NCBI GenBank assembly: GCA_030141605.1
Contig: JAQGDQ010000036.1
Location: forward strand, 310,001-374,000
Length of the DNA: 64,000 nt
Source: Tubiluchus corallicola
Lineage: Eukaryota; Priapulida; Priapulimorpha; Priapulimorphida; Tubiluchidae
Direction: 5' to 3'
This document shows positions 13,501 through 28,300 of this stretch, in pieces. The translations under genes and the position numbers were made by a program. Positions within the stretch are counted from its first letter, which is position 1. Every line of letters starts with the position of its first letter. Below the pieces are notes generated by a model. That model was given only the letters and a program-made list of their open reading frames with translations. It was not told where the DNA came from and made no database searches.

Positions 13501-15122
13501 CCTATTCAGTACCTACAAACAATAAAAACGAATTAAACGCAAAATGAAACGGTTCCTCATTCAATCAGCTAGTTGATAAGTCGGCCAGTTAGTACAGTTT
13601 GGGAACTCTCGTGTAGTTTAGCGAAATTTCTTCTGCAAAGTCGGCCAGACAGCAAGCCAATGCAGCTATCAACCACTTTCTCATACAGCCACTCAACCTC
13701 TTAATCAGTCCGTCAGCTAGTCAGATTAGTTACTAGTTAGCCAGGTAAACAGGTAGTTCTAGAACACAGAATAGGTAAGCAAAGTTTCGAAAAATTACCT
13801 GCTGCACTTCAGCTGTTGTGCTGCGAAATAATTCAATGTATCTGGACCCAATAATCTCGCGATGCTTCTTCAACGCATTACTAGCTTCTGCCTCATTTGC
13901 AAAGAGCACAAAAGCATCTCCGGTTGCTCTTCCATCTGGTTTATGCACAAACAAGATCCCCTCTTCACCATCCATTACATCACATTGGTTAGGTTCAGCA
14001 GCGAAAAATGATATCTAAATACAAAAACTAATGCTAATACAGATTTTTGGTCAACCTTAAAACGGTTTATCTCATCTACTTCAGTAAGACTTTTTACGCA
14101 AATTTCCAAATCTTTCGTATTTCTCATAATTACTGTGCAGTTAAAATTTCGCTGATTTCATCTGATTTGATTTAGTATTTTATTTCAAACTTTGCAAATT
14201 CATAAATACTTCACAAATTAATATAAATAATACAATAAATGATGATACACAACAATAACACAAATAACAATTAACGATATAACAAACTTCGCCATTGACG
14301 TCTGTAACTGTCATGTCAGTTTGACAGTCCAAGATTGACTTACTAGCCATTTTAACTGTTAAAATAGTAACTCAATACATAAAAGTAAATGGTTTTCTTG
14401 ATTATTTGTTTCGTCAGTGTATATCATTTCACAAGGTTATGGGCATTTTAATCTAATACACATAGAGTAAGTAAGCATTAATACATTTTCATAAGGCATG
14501 TTAGCTAATAAAAATCACATTTCACATTTGCTTACTATATCTTTTGCTGTTGTATCATATGGAAGACCTCTCATTCTGACAATCACTTGAGCTCCTCGAG
14601 AAAGAAATGCTTGAGCTTCGTTGTTATTACCTGTTATTAAAATACCAGTCTAAATTGCTGGATAATTCGGCATTTTTAAATGATTTATTGTTTAATTCAC
14701 TATAGGTCAAAGCAAAGTGTCCCACCTCTCATTACGACTATTCTTGTGCTGTTGCACAATAAAGTGAACCTAAAAAATTAACAATGTTATAAAGTAAGAT
14801 TTAAGTCGCATTTTAATTATTTTAGCCACACCAATCAAATAAAAACAAAAATATCATGGCCATTAACACGAGCATTCATATCCGAGTAGGTCTTGAGTCT
14901 AATCATTGCATTAGAATTGCTGGAAATTGCAAGGCCGTACCCCACTACCGTACCTGGAGTAATACAAGTTTTAATTAACATTGCGTCTTAACGACGACTG
15001 CATATAAATAAGCTATTTTTTGCTTGTGTGTCATCTATTAGTGTCGGTGGCATTTAATTTATAAGTAGTGTTCAGACAAAAAAATACTAATATAATTTAA
15101 AACTCTCTCTCTCTCGCGCGCG

Positions 15123-15193
<71 letters not shown>

Positions 15194-16046
15194 CCAAGCA
15201 AAAGAGGCGTGAATCAGTACCTGCAGCTACATTAATAAAATCTTCCCCAGATGCTTTGTACACCTCTATATATCTCTGACCAATGTGGTGCTTGTGTCGT
15301 TTCAATGCCAACTCCTTGTGTTCTTGGTTGACAAACCTCACCAATGCTTCACCATTCCGTCTTCCTTGAGCGCTTAGGCAGAGTGCAACCCCGCCTCTGC
15401 AATTAATAGAAGATCGGATTACACATCCACAGCACTTTCTACAACTTGATTCTGATTTTCCGACAATTATTATGTTTCAATGATGAACGTTAAGTTTATG
15501 GCCTTCATTATCATTCTTTTACAGTCATATTTTTCTACATTGATCTTCGAAATAACCAATAATCTTTATTTAATTAGGGAGAATGTTTTAATTTAAAAAC
15601 GTTTTAGCTTGCAGTTTGGTCTAGTTAAGCAGACACACATCTTTTGCAAAACGTTCCCGATTCAAATCAACTCGCTCGATACTTTTTTACACTGTTTTTT
15701 ATTCGCAAACCACTGCTTTGGTAACAAGATCTAATTTACCTCACTTCATCCTAGCACGGTTAAAATAGTATTGCATAATTGTATTAATTATTCAATGTGA
15801 AAATTTTCAAATGTTGACATACTTTGCAATGTTAAGTCCACGGAAAAACTTAGCTATGTCTTGGTCAGATGACTGCCATGGAAGACCTCTTGCTCTAATT
15901 ACTGTGTTGCTATCTATCTCGTCGTCTTTATTACTGAAAATAAAACAGAAGATAACAGTCATTAACAAAGCAATCTTGTTTGAAAATTGTAATGTTGCAA
16001 GGAAAACATTCTGTGCATACATTTATGGTGAAGTAAATAGTAATCA

Positions 16047-16141
<95 letters not shown>

Positions 16142-16248
16142 CATCATCATCATTGTCTAAAAGGCTCGAAACTTTTCGCAGAATTTGCATATTATAAAAA
16201 AACATAAAAACATGCAATTAAAATTTACAATGACTAAAACTACACTAA

Positions 16249-16347
<99 letters not shown>

Positions 16348-19300
16348 TCGGCTACAGCTTTACCACACCTACTTCAATATACTATATGCAATAAATGAAA
16401 ATATTAGTAGCGAAGTAACAGGGTGTGAAAGATTTAGCCGGTATCACTGTATTTCGCTCTACGCTGCTTTATTATTGCAGCATGGTTAGATTTTCTATCT
16501 TCTGGTAATACCAGTTTTTTAAATGTCTCACTGCGAGAGTGCAAGGTTGCCTTGTGCCTCTCAATGCTTCCTGACTTCACATTTTCCAAACGATAAAAAT
16601 TGTAAAAAACAGCGGATTCTGACGTTCTGTTCCCTGCACTTCACAAACGATAGTTTGAGCTCGGGCAGACCGAGTTACTCTCTGGTTTGAAAGGAAAAGA
16701 ACACTGAAATCCGTTGCAGTTCCTTAGGCTCTGGCAACTTATGGATAACCACTGAAATTACAACCACTTCATCCATTTGCACCAAAGCCACGAGGTGCAA
16801 GCGCTCTTGAGAAATTTTAAGCTTAAATAAGTTAGTACGACTTTTTTGAAACGTTTTTTTTAATTACTGTAATAATACTAATACAATTGTCATTGCAAAA
16901 ATGCTCGAAAATTGCTCAGCAATTTATATATTAGTAACTGCTCACCTGTACTAAATGTAGTTTTCTTGAAATTCAACCAGGAAAGTTAATTGCCTTTAAT
17001 TACTGTGTTTGTAATGTTATAGCTAAATGGAACACCATACGTGTCTCATAATTTCTACAGCTGCAGTTTAATAAGTAAATTTATTGCCTCTTTTGTTGGT
17101 ATACTCCAAGATCATTTTTATCCGTCTGTAAAACTTAGTCTGGTGCTGTTTGTACAAATTTAGCGAGAAAAATTCTGATACAGTAGCATTTTAGTTGTAT
17201 TTTACTCCAGGAGCGTACATTGTTGACAATTAATATTGATTGTTGAATGCGCTAGAGATGGAGATAACTAATTTGAAGATGGAGCTTTTTTCTGTACAAG
17301 CTTTTCGTCAGGTTTTAAATATAATATGATTACCAGCAACACCTAAATTACATTTGACACCCAATAACATTTCGCCTTCAGTGCTGCTTTAAGGCTGCCC
17401 ATTTATTGTAACAAGTGGGTATTTAAATATCGTTTTTGCTTGCCTGTCTGAAGCGTTTTTACTTTCTCGTTAGCTTAAAAAAGAAAAATCTCTCATAGCC
17501 CTCTAGCAGAAAAGTTTGAAGACAACCATGTGTTTTAGTCGAGACTAATATCTACTGATAAATTGTTGAAAGTACATCAACATACTAGCATGGTATTTAG
17601 ATGCGGGGCAATACCCCGGACAGACAGAAACCTGTTTTACAAGGCCGTGAGTCGCATCAGCCGTCTCACAATTCATGAAATTTTAACTTGTACATGATGA
17701 TGAATCGCAGTCTTTGCTGCCGATACTTTGCATATATTTGGTTTTACAAACAGCATGGAAAGCAATAGTCAACAAATTTTCTTGTATAATGTGCCTATTT
17801 CAAAGCGTCAAATTGTTCCGCTGACAAACCTACTTTGAGACGTTTTTTAAGCTGTTTCATCAATTCATCTGATCTTTCATGCGTTAAAATAAGTCATAAG
17901 AATGCAAGTATCATTTGAAAAACAATTATTGTAAAAGCTCTTAGTAACTGTAAAAGGCTTTTATATCTGTGATTATCATCTACTGATGAGGTTAGCTCGA
18001 TTATTTAAATGTAGTCTGATTTATAGCCTCACAATAATTTCCTTTCAGCGAAATTTGAAGTGTATATGTGGTTAAATTTAGATACACAATGGTACATCAT
18101 AAAATTATAAAACTTTGCATGCTAGAGGTGCGTCACTTAGACTTACCATAAGCCACTTTCTAATACTGTGCTTACAATTTCAGGATTTTCAAATCTGTGA
18201 CCTAAAAACAAATATAAATTCTGTAAATTCTTACGGTCCTTTAAACCACTAAAACATATTACCGAAAAGGTTTTATAGCAACGTGTGTTCGTTTCTAATA
18301 TTATAAATACTTTCCAGTTCTCACATAATTATGTTTCCTAGCGAAACACTTGAAAAAACTAAAAATGTGTGCAATGTAAGCAAAAAAAAACCCCCAGCAA
18401 AACCCATACCTTTCTAAAGTTCCATGCAAATTACGCAGTACTTGAAGATAGATGTTAAAACTCTTTTATGATTCACATTGCAGAGAACTGTTTCCAGACC
18501 CTGCACACTGCGATCTACAAGGAAACTAAAGCGAATGCAGCTTATGTACAGGCTTAATTAATGAAAGAAAAAAGTGCTACCATTTGCACTCCAAAAAGTT
18601 CAACTCCCTTCCGGAACTTTGTCTGATAAAACAGTATTTGGGAAGTTACTATTTATTCTACAAGTACCGATCAAATGCGTGCTTGGTTTGGAGTGCTTCC
18701 ATTTAAACCGATGTAAATACTGGACCATGCAGGTATAAATCGAGTTTTAAAGCGCATTACTTATTTTGTTTTTCATAAGATATTGTTACGAATAAACCAT
18801 TTATATACATTTTAAGTACATTGATGATTATAGGTCAACTTTATCACTGCATAACCAAGATTAAGAAACCTACACAAACATTAAGTAAATGAGCGATTCC
18901 GTAATTGTTCATCGTTTGCAATTTACACGTCTGTTGTGCTATGGCTTTCTTTCGAAATATATATTGAAAACAAGCCCAAAAGGCACCATTTCGCCTGCAT
19001 TGAGCATTTTCCCTGTAAACCTGTTTAAAGGACATTTTTAGCTTAAAGTGCTCTCGAAATTGCTACAATGAAATTAGGTGTCCTATCGTGTTTTGTCGCT
19101 TCTGTAAATAGTTTAGCGCGGCTGTTGAACTTCTTATATACCGTAAAATTCCTTTATAACATCGCTTAAAGCAATCTTAACGCATCAGTTTTAAATCACC
19201 CATAATTTTCCAGGTGGAGAAATTTAAACAGATTCTAAGTAAACACAAGCATGCGCTTATGTTGTTTATTTGAGATGACATGATACTTTTTATCTGAACA

Positions 19301-22300
19301 CTTTATGTTATGTTTTGGATGCTTGCTTAATAATATCTCCTGTTACGAATAATTTTTGTCTAGTTGATAGTCTACTTAAATTAATATACCGTGCAAGCCG
19401 TACAAAGACAAACAAACGATTCATTCACAGAAAATTCTTAGAAATTACTGAGTAAATTAAATTATGTTATTATCAATTTTATATAATTTTAAAATGTTAA
19501 AAAGTTGCATTCAGAGAGAAGAGAGGGTTAAATAATTGATAAGTTTATGCCACTTGTTTATATTATGTTATGTTACCTATAGTTGTCTGACATAGGCTAA
19601 GCCGTCTAAAGAAGAATTTTAGGGACTAAAACCGTTTTACTATTTGGAACAGCAATGTGTTCTTTCTGTTACAGTATAGTGGACAGTGTAGAATACTTCA
19701 ACTGACTTACGTTACTGTAAACATGGATAAAAACAAACAAATAAGCAGGCACGTACACACACACAAACAAAAAAAGCATAAGTGTGCGTGCATTATATAA
19801 CTTTTATAAATAAATATCTAAACAAATATTTTAGGATGACAAGAACAAAAATACATAAGCTACGACGAAGTGCATGAATCCGATATTTAGCATTAACTTC
19901 TTTATTCTTTAAACACCAAATAGGACGCAATAAAATTCTTTTGTAAGTATGTACAAAAATATAAAAAAATGCTTTTCCAAATTTTGAATTCAAAAGAAAG
20001 TAGGGTTTGTACAGAAGGAAAAAACAGCAGCTTCGTTTTATTTTCTTGTGAACAGACTGCGCCCATGAACATAAAATTTTAAATGGAGAGCCTGTGGACA
20101 ATACTCAGTGTTCATTAAAATTACATTGCTTATTGGAATGACTTGACCATTAGGAAATTATGACATCTACTTTTATCCAGTTCAGTGTCGTTGACTTCCA
20201 TAATATGAAGTCCCATAATATGAATATAAACTGACTACTATGAAGCTTCTTTATAACAATTTTCATGGATCCATACTTTTACTAGTTTTATTCTTACACC
20301 ATAAAACTTGAATCTGAAAGTATCATAATATTTTGAGCCATAAAACTTGAATCTGAAAGTATCATAATATTTTGAGCCTTTGATATTACAGTATAATGTC
20401 GCTTGTAATTTAAGAGGTGCAATAAAGTTTAACTTTAAATGCGTAGCACTGTAGCAGTTATAACGATAAAAGTAAAATTAAAAAAGCGATTTCTTCAGAT
20501 TTAAAACGTTAAAGTTTGGAAGTACCTACAGCTGGTGCAATAATCACACACTAAATGTGCAATTGTTGTGTTACACATGCAAATATATATATCAAATATT
20601 ATCAATTATCTTCACAGGTGGGAATCTCAATTTGATAAGAAAAATCAGCACAAACTGGTGCTAATTTTTCTTATTAATAATCTTCATTTTAACATGGAGC
20701 TAAATGTGAAATTTATGTTATCAATACAACTTAACAATACAGCACTCATATGCGTTTGATTGATTAACTTATTACAAATAAACTGCGACCTTGTATTTGT
20801 TAATCCCGTATAGCGTCACCAACCTTTACTGTCCCATTATTAAATGCCTTTTGTGAAGTAGATTAGTCACTTTTTACATGTTACATATACTCACCGTCAT
20901 GGAGCATCCGTTGTATTATATTAGCCATGTCATGACTTTGCCTAACTCCGAATTCTAGAGACGTATCAGTTTCCAAATTTGTGTCTAATTATCACATTAT
21001 TAAGGAGAATAAAATTTATCTATTAACTAGTGAATAAGGAGTTGACAAAATAAATGTAGGACGTAAGGTGCAAATAACTTTTCAAAATGATTTAACCTCG
21101 TTTCTATTTTCAATTTTCACTGTATTTACATTTAGATATCACAAATAAATAGTTCAAATAAATTATACCTAACTCCTGAGTAGGTTTTACTAGAAGTCCC
21201 CAAGAACATTGAACACATTTATTGGAAGTTATCATACGGGTAACGCAAATACGTATTCGACCGCATCTCCAGTATTTTGATCTCTGCAAAATTGGCACCG
21301 GATGAAGAAAAATACGGTAGAGTACAACAGCTCTCGCTTTGTTTTCACGTAATTGCATTGGTAGAGAAAACTATGGATGGTGTGATAACAGGATTTTAAA
21401 CTTGGGCGAGCAAACTCGTCTATCCTGTTAATGACATGTAGAGTAAGTACAGTCATTGTGGGAAAATTATTCATTGCTGCCATCATGGAAGTGGAAATCC
21501 TTACAGACCCTATACTAAATCAAATTATTATTCATTCGTGCTCTAATTGATTCGTGGCTCTGTACAATATATAAATTAGTACTTATGATAATTTCAGCGG
21601 ATAATTTTGCCATTCTAGTTCTATACAATGCATGCTCGGTATATTCTGTACAATGCGTGCTCGGTATAGTGACTACATTACCGTATTTTTGTTGGGGATA
21701 GATTATGAAAGAGCGATCACGTTTATGATATCTTACTAAATAATAAATTATATCGTCGAGGCACTTCTGTTCCCCCTAATTGTTGTTTTAGAAAGATCCA
21801 CGTTGAACCACTAAAAGAGATGGATATATTGTCTTTAAGTGGGGTTTAAGCTTACGGAAGCTTACGGATTTGTCTGCATTTCATGTACCTGTCTTACCTG
21901 CTTAGTCCTACTCTAACCGCGACTATATTTCCATCTTAAATCGCATTTAGTCGCGCGTAACTTAGGGTATTAATTAACGGAAGACCGGTCCCATCATAAA
22001 CTGGACCTTAAAACTATCTACCATATAAAATATTGAAAGGGAACGTATGTTTTTTCAAGAATAACTTACGTGAAAGAATTATTACCACAAAATAGCAATA
22101 AACAGTGGCTAGTTCTTTCCTGTTATGTGTATTTCGCCATTAGATGAGCACTAGCACCTGCATCTCGAAAAACAGGTGCTTAACCTCTCAGTTCAGAGGT
22201 GCTCAGTTGTGACGTAGTGCGCACGTTCGAGAGCTCATGTAAACTTTCAAGCAGTAAATTTGGATTTTGGACAGTAACACTGTACTTCAGTTTTCACTTT

Positions 22301-25300
22301 CGCAAATACGTTCAACACGCTCGTGGAATGTTTGTGCTGTTGAAAATAATGTTCAGTTGTAATGTGGTCACTAGGTGGGCTCCTCTGCCGGTTAATTAAG
22401 TTCTTAACCTTCTTAACCTATTATTTAGCTGACAGAAACGCTTTGGCATTATTATAAGCCTTGAAATGTATATGTTTTGCCCTGCTTCAGAATGAAGTAG
22501 GATATCCTGTAAACAAAATTTGTCTTAGCCACACGCCTAACTTTACGACCTCCAGAGTTGTCGTAACTCAACGAGTGGTGTTGTTATTACAGTATTTCAT
22601 TTCAATATCGCATACCATAGTTGGGAAATACTTTGAATCCGGCATCTGCCCTTAAAAAGTTAATAAACGATTGACCAATTTCCCTCTTGAGTCTCTTCTC
22701 TTTCCTAATATCTTTCTGCTCTTTTTTTGCTCTTTTCTATTTGACCTTTCCCTTCCTTCCTTTTCCTTCAATTCCCTTTTGTATGTTAGTTTTTAAGCCA
22801 CACCGTAGTTAGGCTTACTGCGTGCAAAAAGCAAGGAAGACGGAGTCATTTTTGTGTTACTGAATTTAATTAAAATGTAAATGAATAAAACCAACAATTT
22901 TCAATCTTCTTGTGTTTCTGTTGTATACGTGTGTGACGGACAGTCTGTCCCTTGTGTCACATAAAATTTCGCCAATAAAAAATCCATAGTAAAAATACAC
23001 ACACTTTCGTGTTTTTGTTAGCCCTAAGATATTGCAAAATTGTAAATCCTTTCTCTGTCTGTCTGCCTTCCTCTCTCTCTCCATCCCCCTCTCTCTCTCA
23101 CGCACACACACACACACACACACAAACACACATACACACTTCTTCCATATCCATAATTTGCAGGCTGTCAATTTTTTTACCGAACCGATAGCCGAATATC
23201 TTTTTGCATTCGAACATCACCAAATTCCCAAAGGCGTGTTTAAATCTGAGTCTAGTTTAAAATGTTAGATGAGAGAACTTCTGTTACGGCACTTCCCAAC
23301 GACAACCAGCGTAATGGACATAAGTCAAAGGCAGCTACATAAACACGATTTACGAACTGTCTTAAATGTGTAGTAAGAGAATGCACTTAGGTGCATAAAT
23401 TTATGACGAGCACACGAATATGGGCCCTGGTGTATAGACCTCTGTAATTTATGACGCAGATTAAAAAAGTAAGAGTTTCAGTATATGATTTCTACGCTCT
23501 AAACTTCAGACAACCATAAAAATCGTTTTGCGGTTGTTGAGGTTTCTAATATTAAACGAACATTTTTTGAGATGAATTGTAAACCTAAACTCAGGTTGAG
23601 ATTTTAAGTCAGTGTCACTGAGGCGTTAAAATACTGCATGTTGCGCTTGAGTCATCAGCTGTCCACACACTTTACCGGCGGTTAAGACGTTTCTTGGCAA
23701 AGAGAGATGTCGATGCTCAGACAAGGACTGGACATTAACAATGCGTACCCTAAAGGTGTTTTCAGACCGGTTTGTTAACATGTTCGTTGTCATTTGAACT
23801 ATAATTTATGTCATCTTATATTTTATTCATAGCTTTTACTTTTTCTCTGTAAGTTCTTTAACGTATCTTATATACACAAATATACCTGTATTTCAGGAGT
23901 TTCATAGTAAAAAAGCCCAATATTACTAAATACACGTATCTACCAAAAATGTCGAAGTAGCAGAACTATTTGAGTTATTTCATTAACGTACTTAACACCT
24001 CTGTCTGGTTTATAAATTTCATAATAGTAATTACGTACTATTAGCTACGTTTAGAGTGCATTTTTAGTACTTCCAACTCATGTGTGTTTGACGTAAACTA
24101 CCCGAAGCTGGTAAAGTATTCTAGGCTGCAACTCTATGTCACGTGTTTTAGCATTTTCAACGTTCAAGGTTTCTAATAATTAAATCTGTGAGATTTAGTT
24201 CCCTTTGTTATTTGTTCCACGTGATAATAATAAAACGTGAGAAGGGCGCGTCTACCGACTGACGACAAGAATGATTAGACCTCAGTTCCCTTGAGAGCTC
24301 AACAGTTATAAAGAATGATACTGTTTCAAACCTCATTTGGGGAGACATTCGTGACAAATGGGATAATCTGAGAACTTGCCTAATGAGTAGGAGTCATTTC
24401 GGGTTAATCAGCCGCAAAGAAAGTATAGACGTATTATTTTCATCCTTATTTATAACACGTCATAGCTATTCATTCGACCATGTTTCATTATAATTCTCCA
24501 AACTTTGCTGTCGTTTACTTTGTGGTAAATGCTGAATCAAAGTTTTTTCAAGATTTTCTTCTTTTTTTACGCTTCAGAAGATTTTACACCTGGGTATATG
24601 CAAAATAAAGTTATGAAGGCAGCATTTGCAGAACAACATCAATATTATTAGCAGCATCATTTTTGTCATTTTAGCGTTGATCACTTTGTAGACCAAGTGA
24701 TGATTTTGTGGATAAAAGCGCTAGTCAAAGAGTTGAACCTTTGATCTCGAATACTCAGCAAACCTATTAAAAAACTTAATATTCAAAACAAGGACGCTGT
24801 TTTGTTTTTCCTGCTCCTAGAATTCGAAAAAACTTCTTTAGTCAGAATTTTCCCAACAACGTTTAACCTGTTACGTAGTGTAATCTAGTCTGTGGGTGTG
24901 TGCCTACACGAGTAAGCAATGTAATAATTGTTGCGCTCGTATTTATAATATTATCATGTTGGCAGCATGCGGGAGGCAGCTGTAACTATTACAAGTAGTC
25001 ATTATATGTAACAAGTGCTTACTACACCATTATAAACATCGCTAATGTTTGGAGGTAAATGCAAAAAGATTACATACATATATATACGTCTACAAGTGCA
25101 ACAGCTTGAGTAATGTTTCACTTACTGCTTTAATGTGCGGGTATACATATATAAATTGCATAAAATAAATGGTATACGATTGTTGTACACAAATTGATCC
25201 CACCTGCGCACTGTCGCAAATCTTTCAATACTAGTTAGCTCTTCAATTCTAATCCTTCACTGAAACATCATGTGGGCTTTTATTGGCAGATGTTACGAAA

Positions 25301-28300
25301 GTTACTATATCATTACTAAGCTTATAGTTAGATCAGACATTTCTAATTGTACACTGCAAGGACACCTGTATTATAAAACTACGTACCTATAACATTAACC
25401 TGTGTTATCTAAAGTACAAACAACTTATATAAAAACCTTTATAGAAAAACACTTGCATAACACTGCAAGGTCTACATTTTGGCCACAACGTTTAGCCAAC
25501 GTATAAGGCTAAACTCTGATACACTAGTAAAATATAAAACAAATAAAACAAATTAAGGTAGTGAGAACTCAAATGCCTGTGTAGTAATCTATGGCAATAA
25601 TAACTGCAGACTTTAGGAATGTGTACTTGATGAAAAGTTATATAGGACTACAAATATTAGTGTATGTGTGTGTGCGGCATTATGTGGTATGTAAGATTAT
25701 AATTTCCGAAACAAAAATGGCTATACTGTAACCAGTTTTAAGAGTGTTTGATGATTGTTAGCCAGACAGAGAAAATCCTTAAGGATTTGCCGAAGCCCAT
25801 ACTGATACTTCAGTCGGTTAGATTCATTGCAACTATTACTGAGGCGGGAATTTGCCAGATAATTGACCACAATTTCATACAATGATGCATACTTCATTCA
25901 AAAAACTTATACTATGCAGCCGTCGTAAGATAGCAGTAATTATACATAATTAAATCACAATAGTTGAACAGCAACAGAATGGCTTTTCATAAATAAGTCA
26001 TAATTATGTTTACATGACTTATGTTTCCACGGAAAATCTCTTTTTTCCAATTAGAACAATTGGTCTTGTGTCCATAGGTAAGACAAGTATAAGGTAATGA
26101 CATCAGTTAATAAGACAAACATATTCATAAGCTTACACGCACATGTGTGAGTGTATTATTCAAACAACACCTGTGCACAATACACACACCATCGGGTATA
26201 TTACTTTTATTTCAATGCAAAAAATGTGTAACAAGAAGGGGAGTCAGTAAACTGACTGGTTCAAAAGAGGTAAACGCACTCTGGACTTTTTTTCAAAATA
26301 AATTCTGGTACTGGTTTTAAATTCAAGTTCTGCCACTCACTGGGTTACATATAGACTTATAATAGTCACCTACAGGCTTAAGTTACTAAAAAAAGCTTGA
26401 ACGATGAAGCAAAAAGTGCCTTAAGATTGATGAGTTTGACTTAAAGTGCCCATTATGTTCAAAATCTAAACAAGCAATTTACTGCGTATACAGACAAAGC
26501 ATAAAGAGATAAGCAACAATAGCGATCTCTATGCAATACGGTTCACTAAATTTATTTTATACTTTATATTATACTTAGTTCTAACTGAAATATACTAAAA
26601 ACGTACGCTAGTGAAGTTCCAGTCTGGGATTAATTGTCACGACCAATAAATTTGTTTTGATGACCCCAGCAGTAATGGCAGAGGGCTGCGGTTTGAATTC
26701 TGCTAAGTACATTGCTTGGAAAAATCTTATTATTAAAAATTCTTTTGCCGATGGGAAAACTTGGAATCATCTGAATGAGTTGCGCAGTGATGAGAGTGAA
26801 GAAGAGAAAAACACTGACCCGTGTCAAAAGCAAGAGTCAACAATGTTTTTCTCATATGAGAACTCATGTAGATAATTACTTTCAAACATACCAATGCTAA
26901 AATGTCAAGAGTGGACCTTTACTGATGCCTGTGATACATTGTCCGCATAAATCCCCTTGTAATAATAGAAGTTAGTCGCAAAGAAAAGTAGGCTATCTTT
27001 AGTTGGGTTATTTTTGGTAGAGGATAACTGGTAGAAGGATAATTGGTATCCCCTTAGGCATAGGCCTATGCCAAGGGGAACATTAAATGAAAAGGATACA
27101 ATCAGCCATGTCTTTAATACAACTGACATGTTCGACTTGGTGGTAGAATCGTTGAAATTCTTTCCTCAAGTCAAAGAACATGTAAAAGTAGCCAGGTAGT
27201 TCAATGTTCTTATTCCCCGCCTCTGGATGTAGGCATTGCCGAAAATGCAGCTGTCCGTCAGTGACGAAGTGAAACGTTCCTCCGGCATCACCATGAAGTT
27301 TAGTTCTTACGAACTGGTCGAACTGTAATAGAAATGTCCAAAATTAAAACTGGTAGTCAACAGCAATATGCTAAACAAGTTTGTTATATTGGATCTGTTC
27401 GTGTTTTTTTCATTTGATCATTCCATTTCATTCTATCGTTGCTTAATTCCCGGTTAATAGGTGTAAGTGCTCATTAGTTATTAGTTGCACTCCTTATAAC
27501 AACCTACTAAAGTTATTAATTTGTTGTAAGCAAAGCCCGCGTTTTATTTTAATTTAGGGCCTTTTTAGGCCTGTCTTAGCTAAAACTCATATTGGTAATT
27601 CTGATCTAAGAAAACTCTGATGGTATTGAAACGTCTCTGGGTAAATTACATTTTTCAATTTTGTTCAAAAATTACTTTCGGATCTTTGACGGCTAAATAA
27701 CTATAAGGTAACAGGTTCAGGTCATAAAATTGAGCCTGCCAGTACAGCCGCAAAAACACGCAGTTCTGTTGAAATGGAGGGTGCCAACTCAAGCTACTTA
27801 ACACAATGGTTTCAAACAAGTCATACGATGCTTCTACCTCAAGTAAATGCATGGGGACAGGGTTAACTACTGCTCTCCATGAGAAAACTGCTAAAATTAA
27901 CTTGTATGACTGTAAAGTCCTTTTCATACCGCATATTTTATCCGAAAGTTCGAAGACAACCAGTTCACAGATATACTGACAGCCAATGTAGGTTACCTTT
28001 TGTGGAAGATCTTGTATTGCAAGCTCTTGGGTCGACGAATTATGCTCTTTGCGTATTAAAAAAGCTGTGTTAATATTTTTGTAATAAGCACACTAAACTT
28101 GTTAAATCTAATATTTCCTATTTGATGGACATGATCGGAAGACATAGTTCGCATTGTCAGAAAAAGTCATAGCTAAATCGCTATCATTACTGCACTACTA
28201 CTATACACAGTCATAAGGTACGTCCTATTATAATAGTGGTATTATTAATATCACCAATTTACGTACAATCTCTTCTCTTACACAAGTAAGCTTTAATCCT

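Noticed and set aside
14710-14960. Possible extra ESRP exons between exons 7 and 8 (frames reading [20 protein letters not shown] and [10 protein letters not shown])
   Set aside because: Exons 7 and 8 already join in perfect frame and homology. The stretch is short, lacks a clear donor and matches no ESRP segment, though [10 protein letters not shown] faintly resembles an RRM strand.
15087-15344. 85-residue frame with long Arg-Glu repeat
   Set aside because: It is ESRP exon 7 read through its donor into the CT microsatellite.
15811-16197. Poly-Leu and poly-Ile frames on both strands
   Set aside because: Translation of the TTA repeat; composition alone explains them.
22866-23268. His-Thr, Val-Cys and Ser-Leu rich frames
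   Set aside because: Mirror translations of a CT/CA microsatellite.
26657-26875. 72-residue plus-strand frame in ESRP intron 3
   Set aside because: No recognisable domain, antisense to ESRP, and no splice signals that would extend it.
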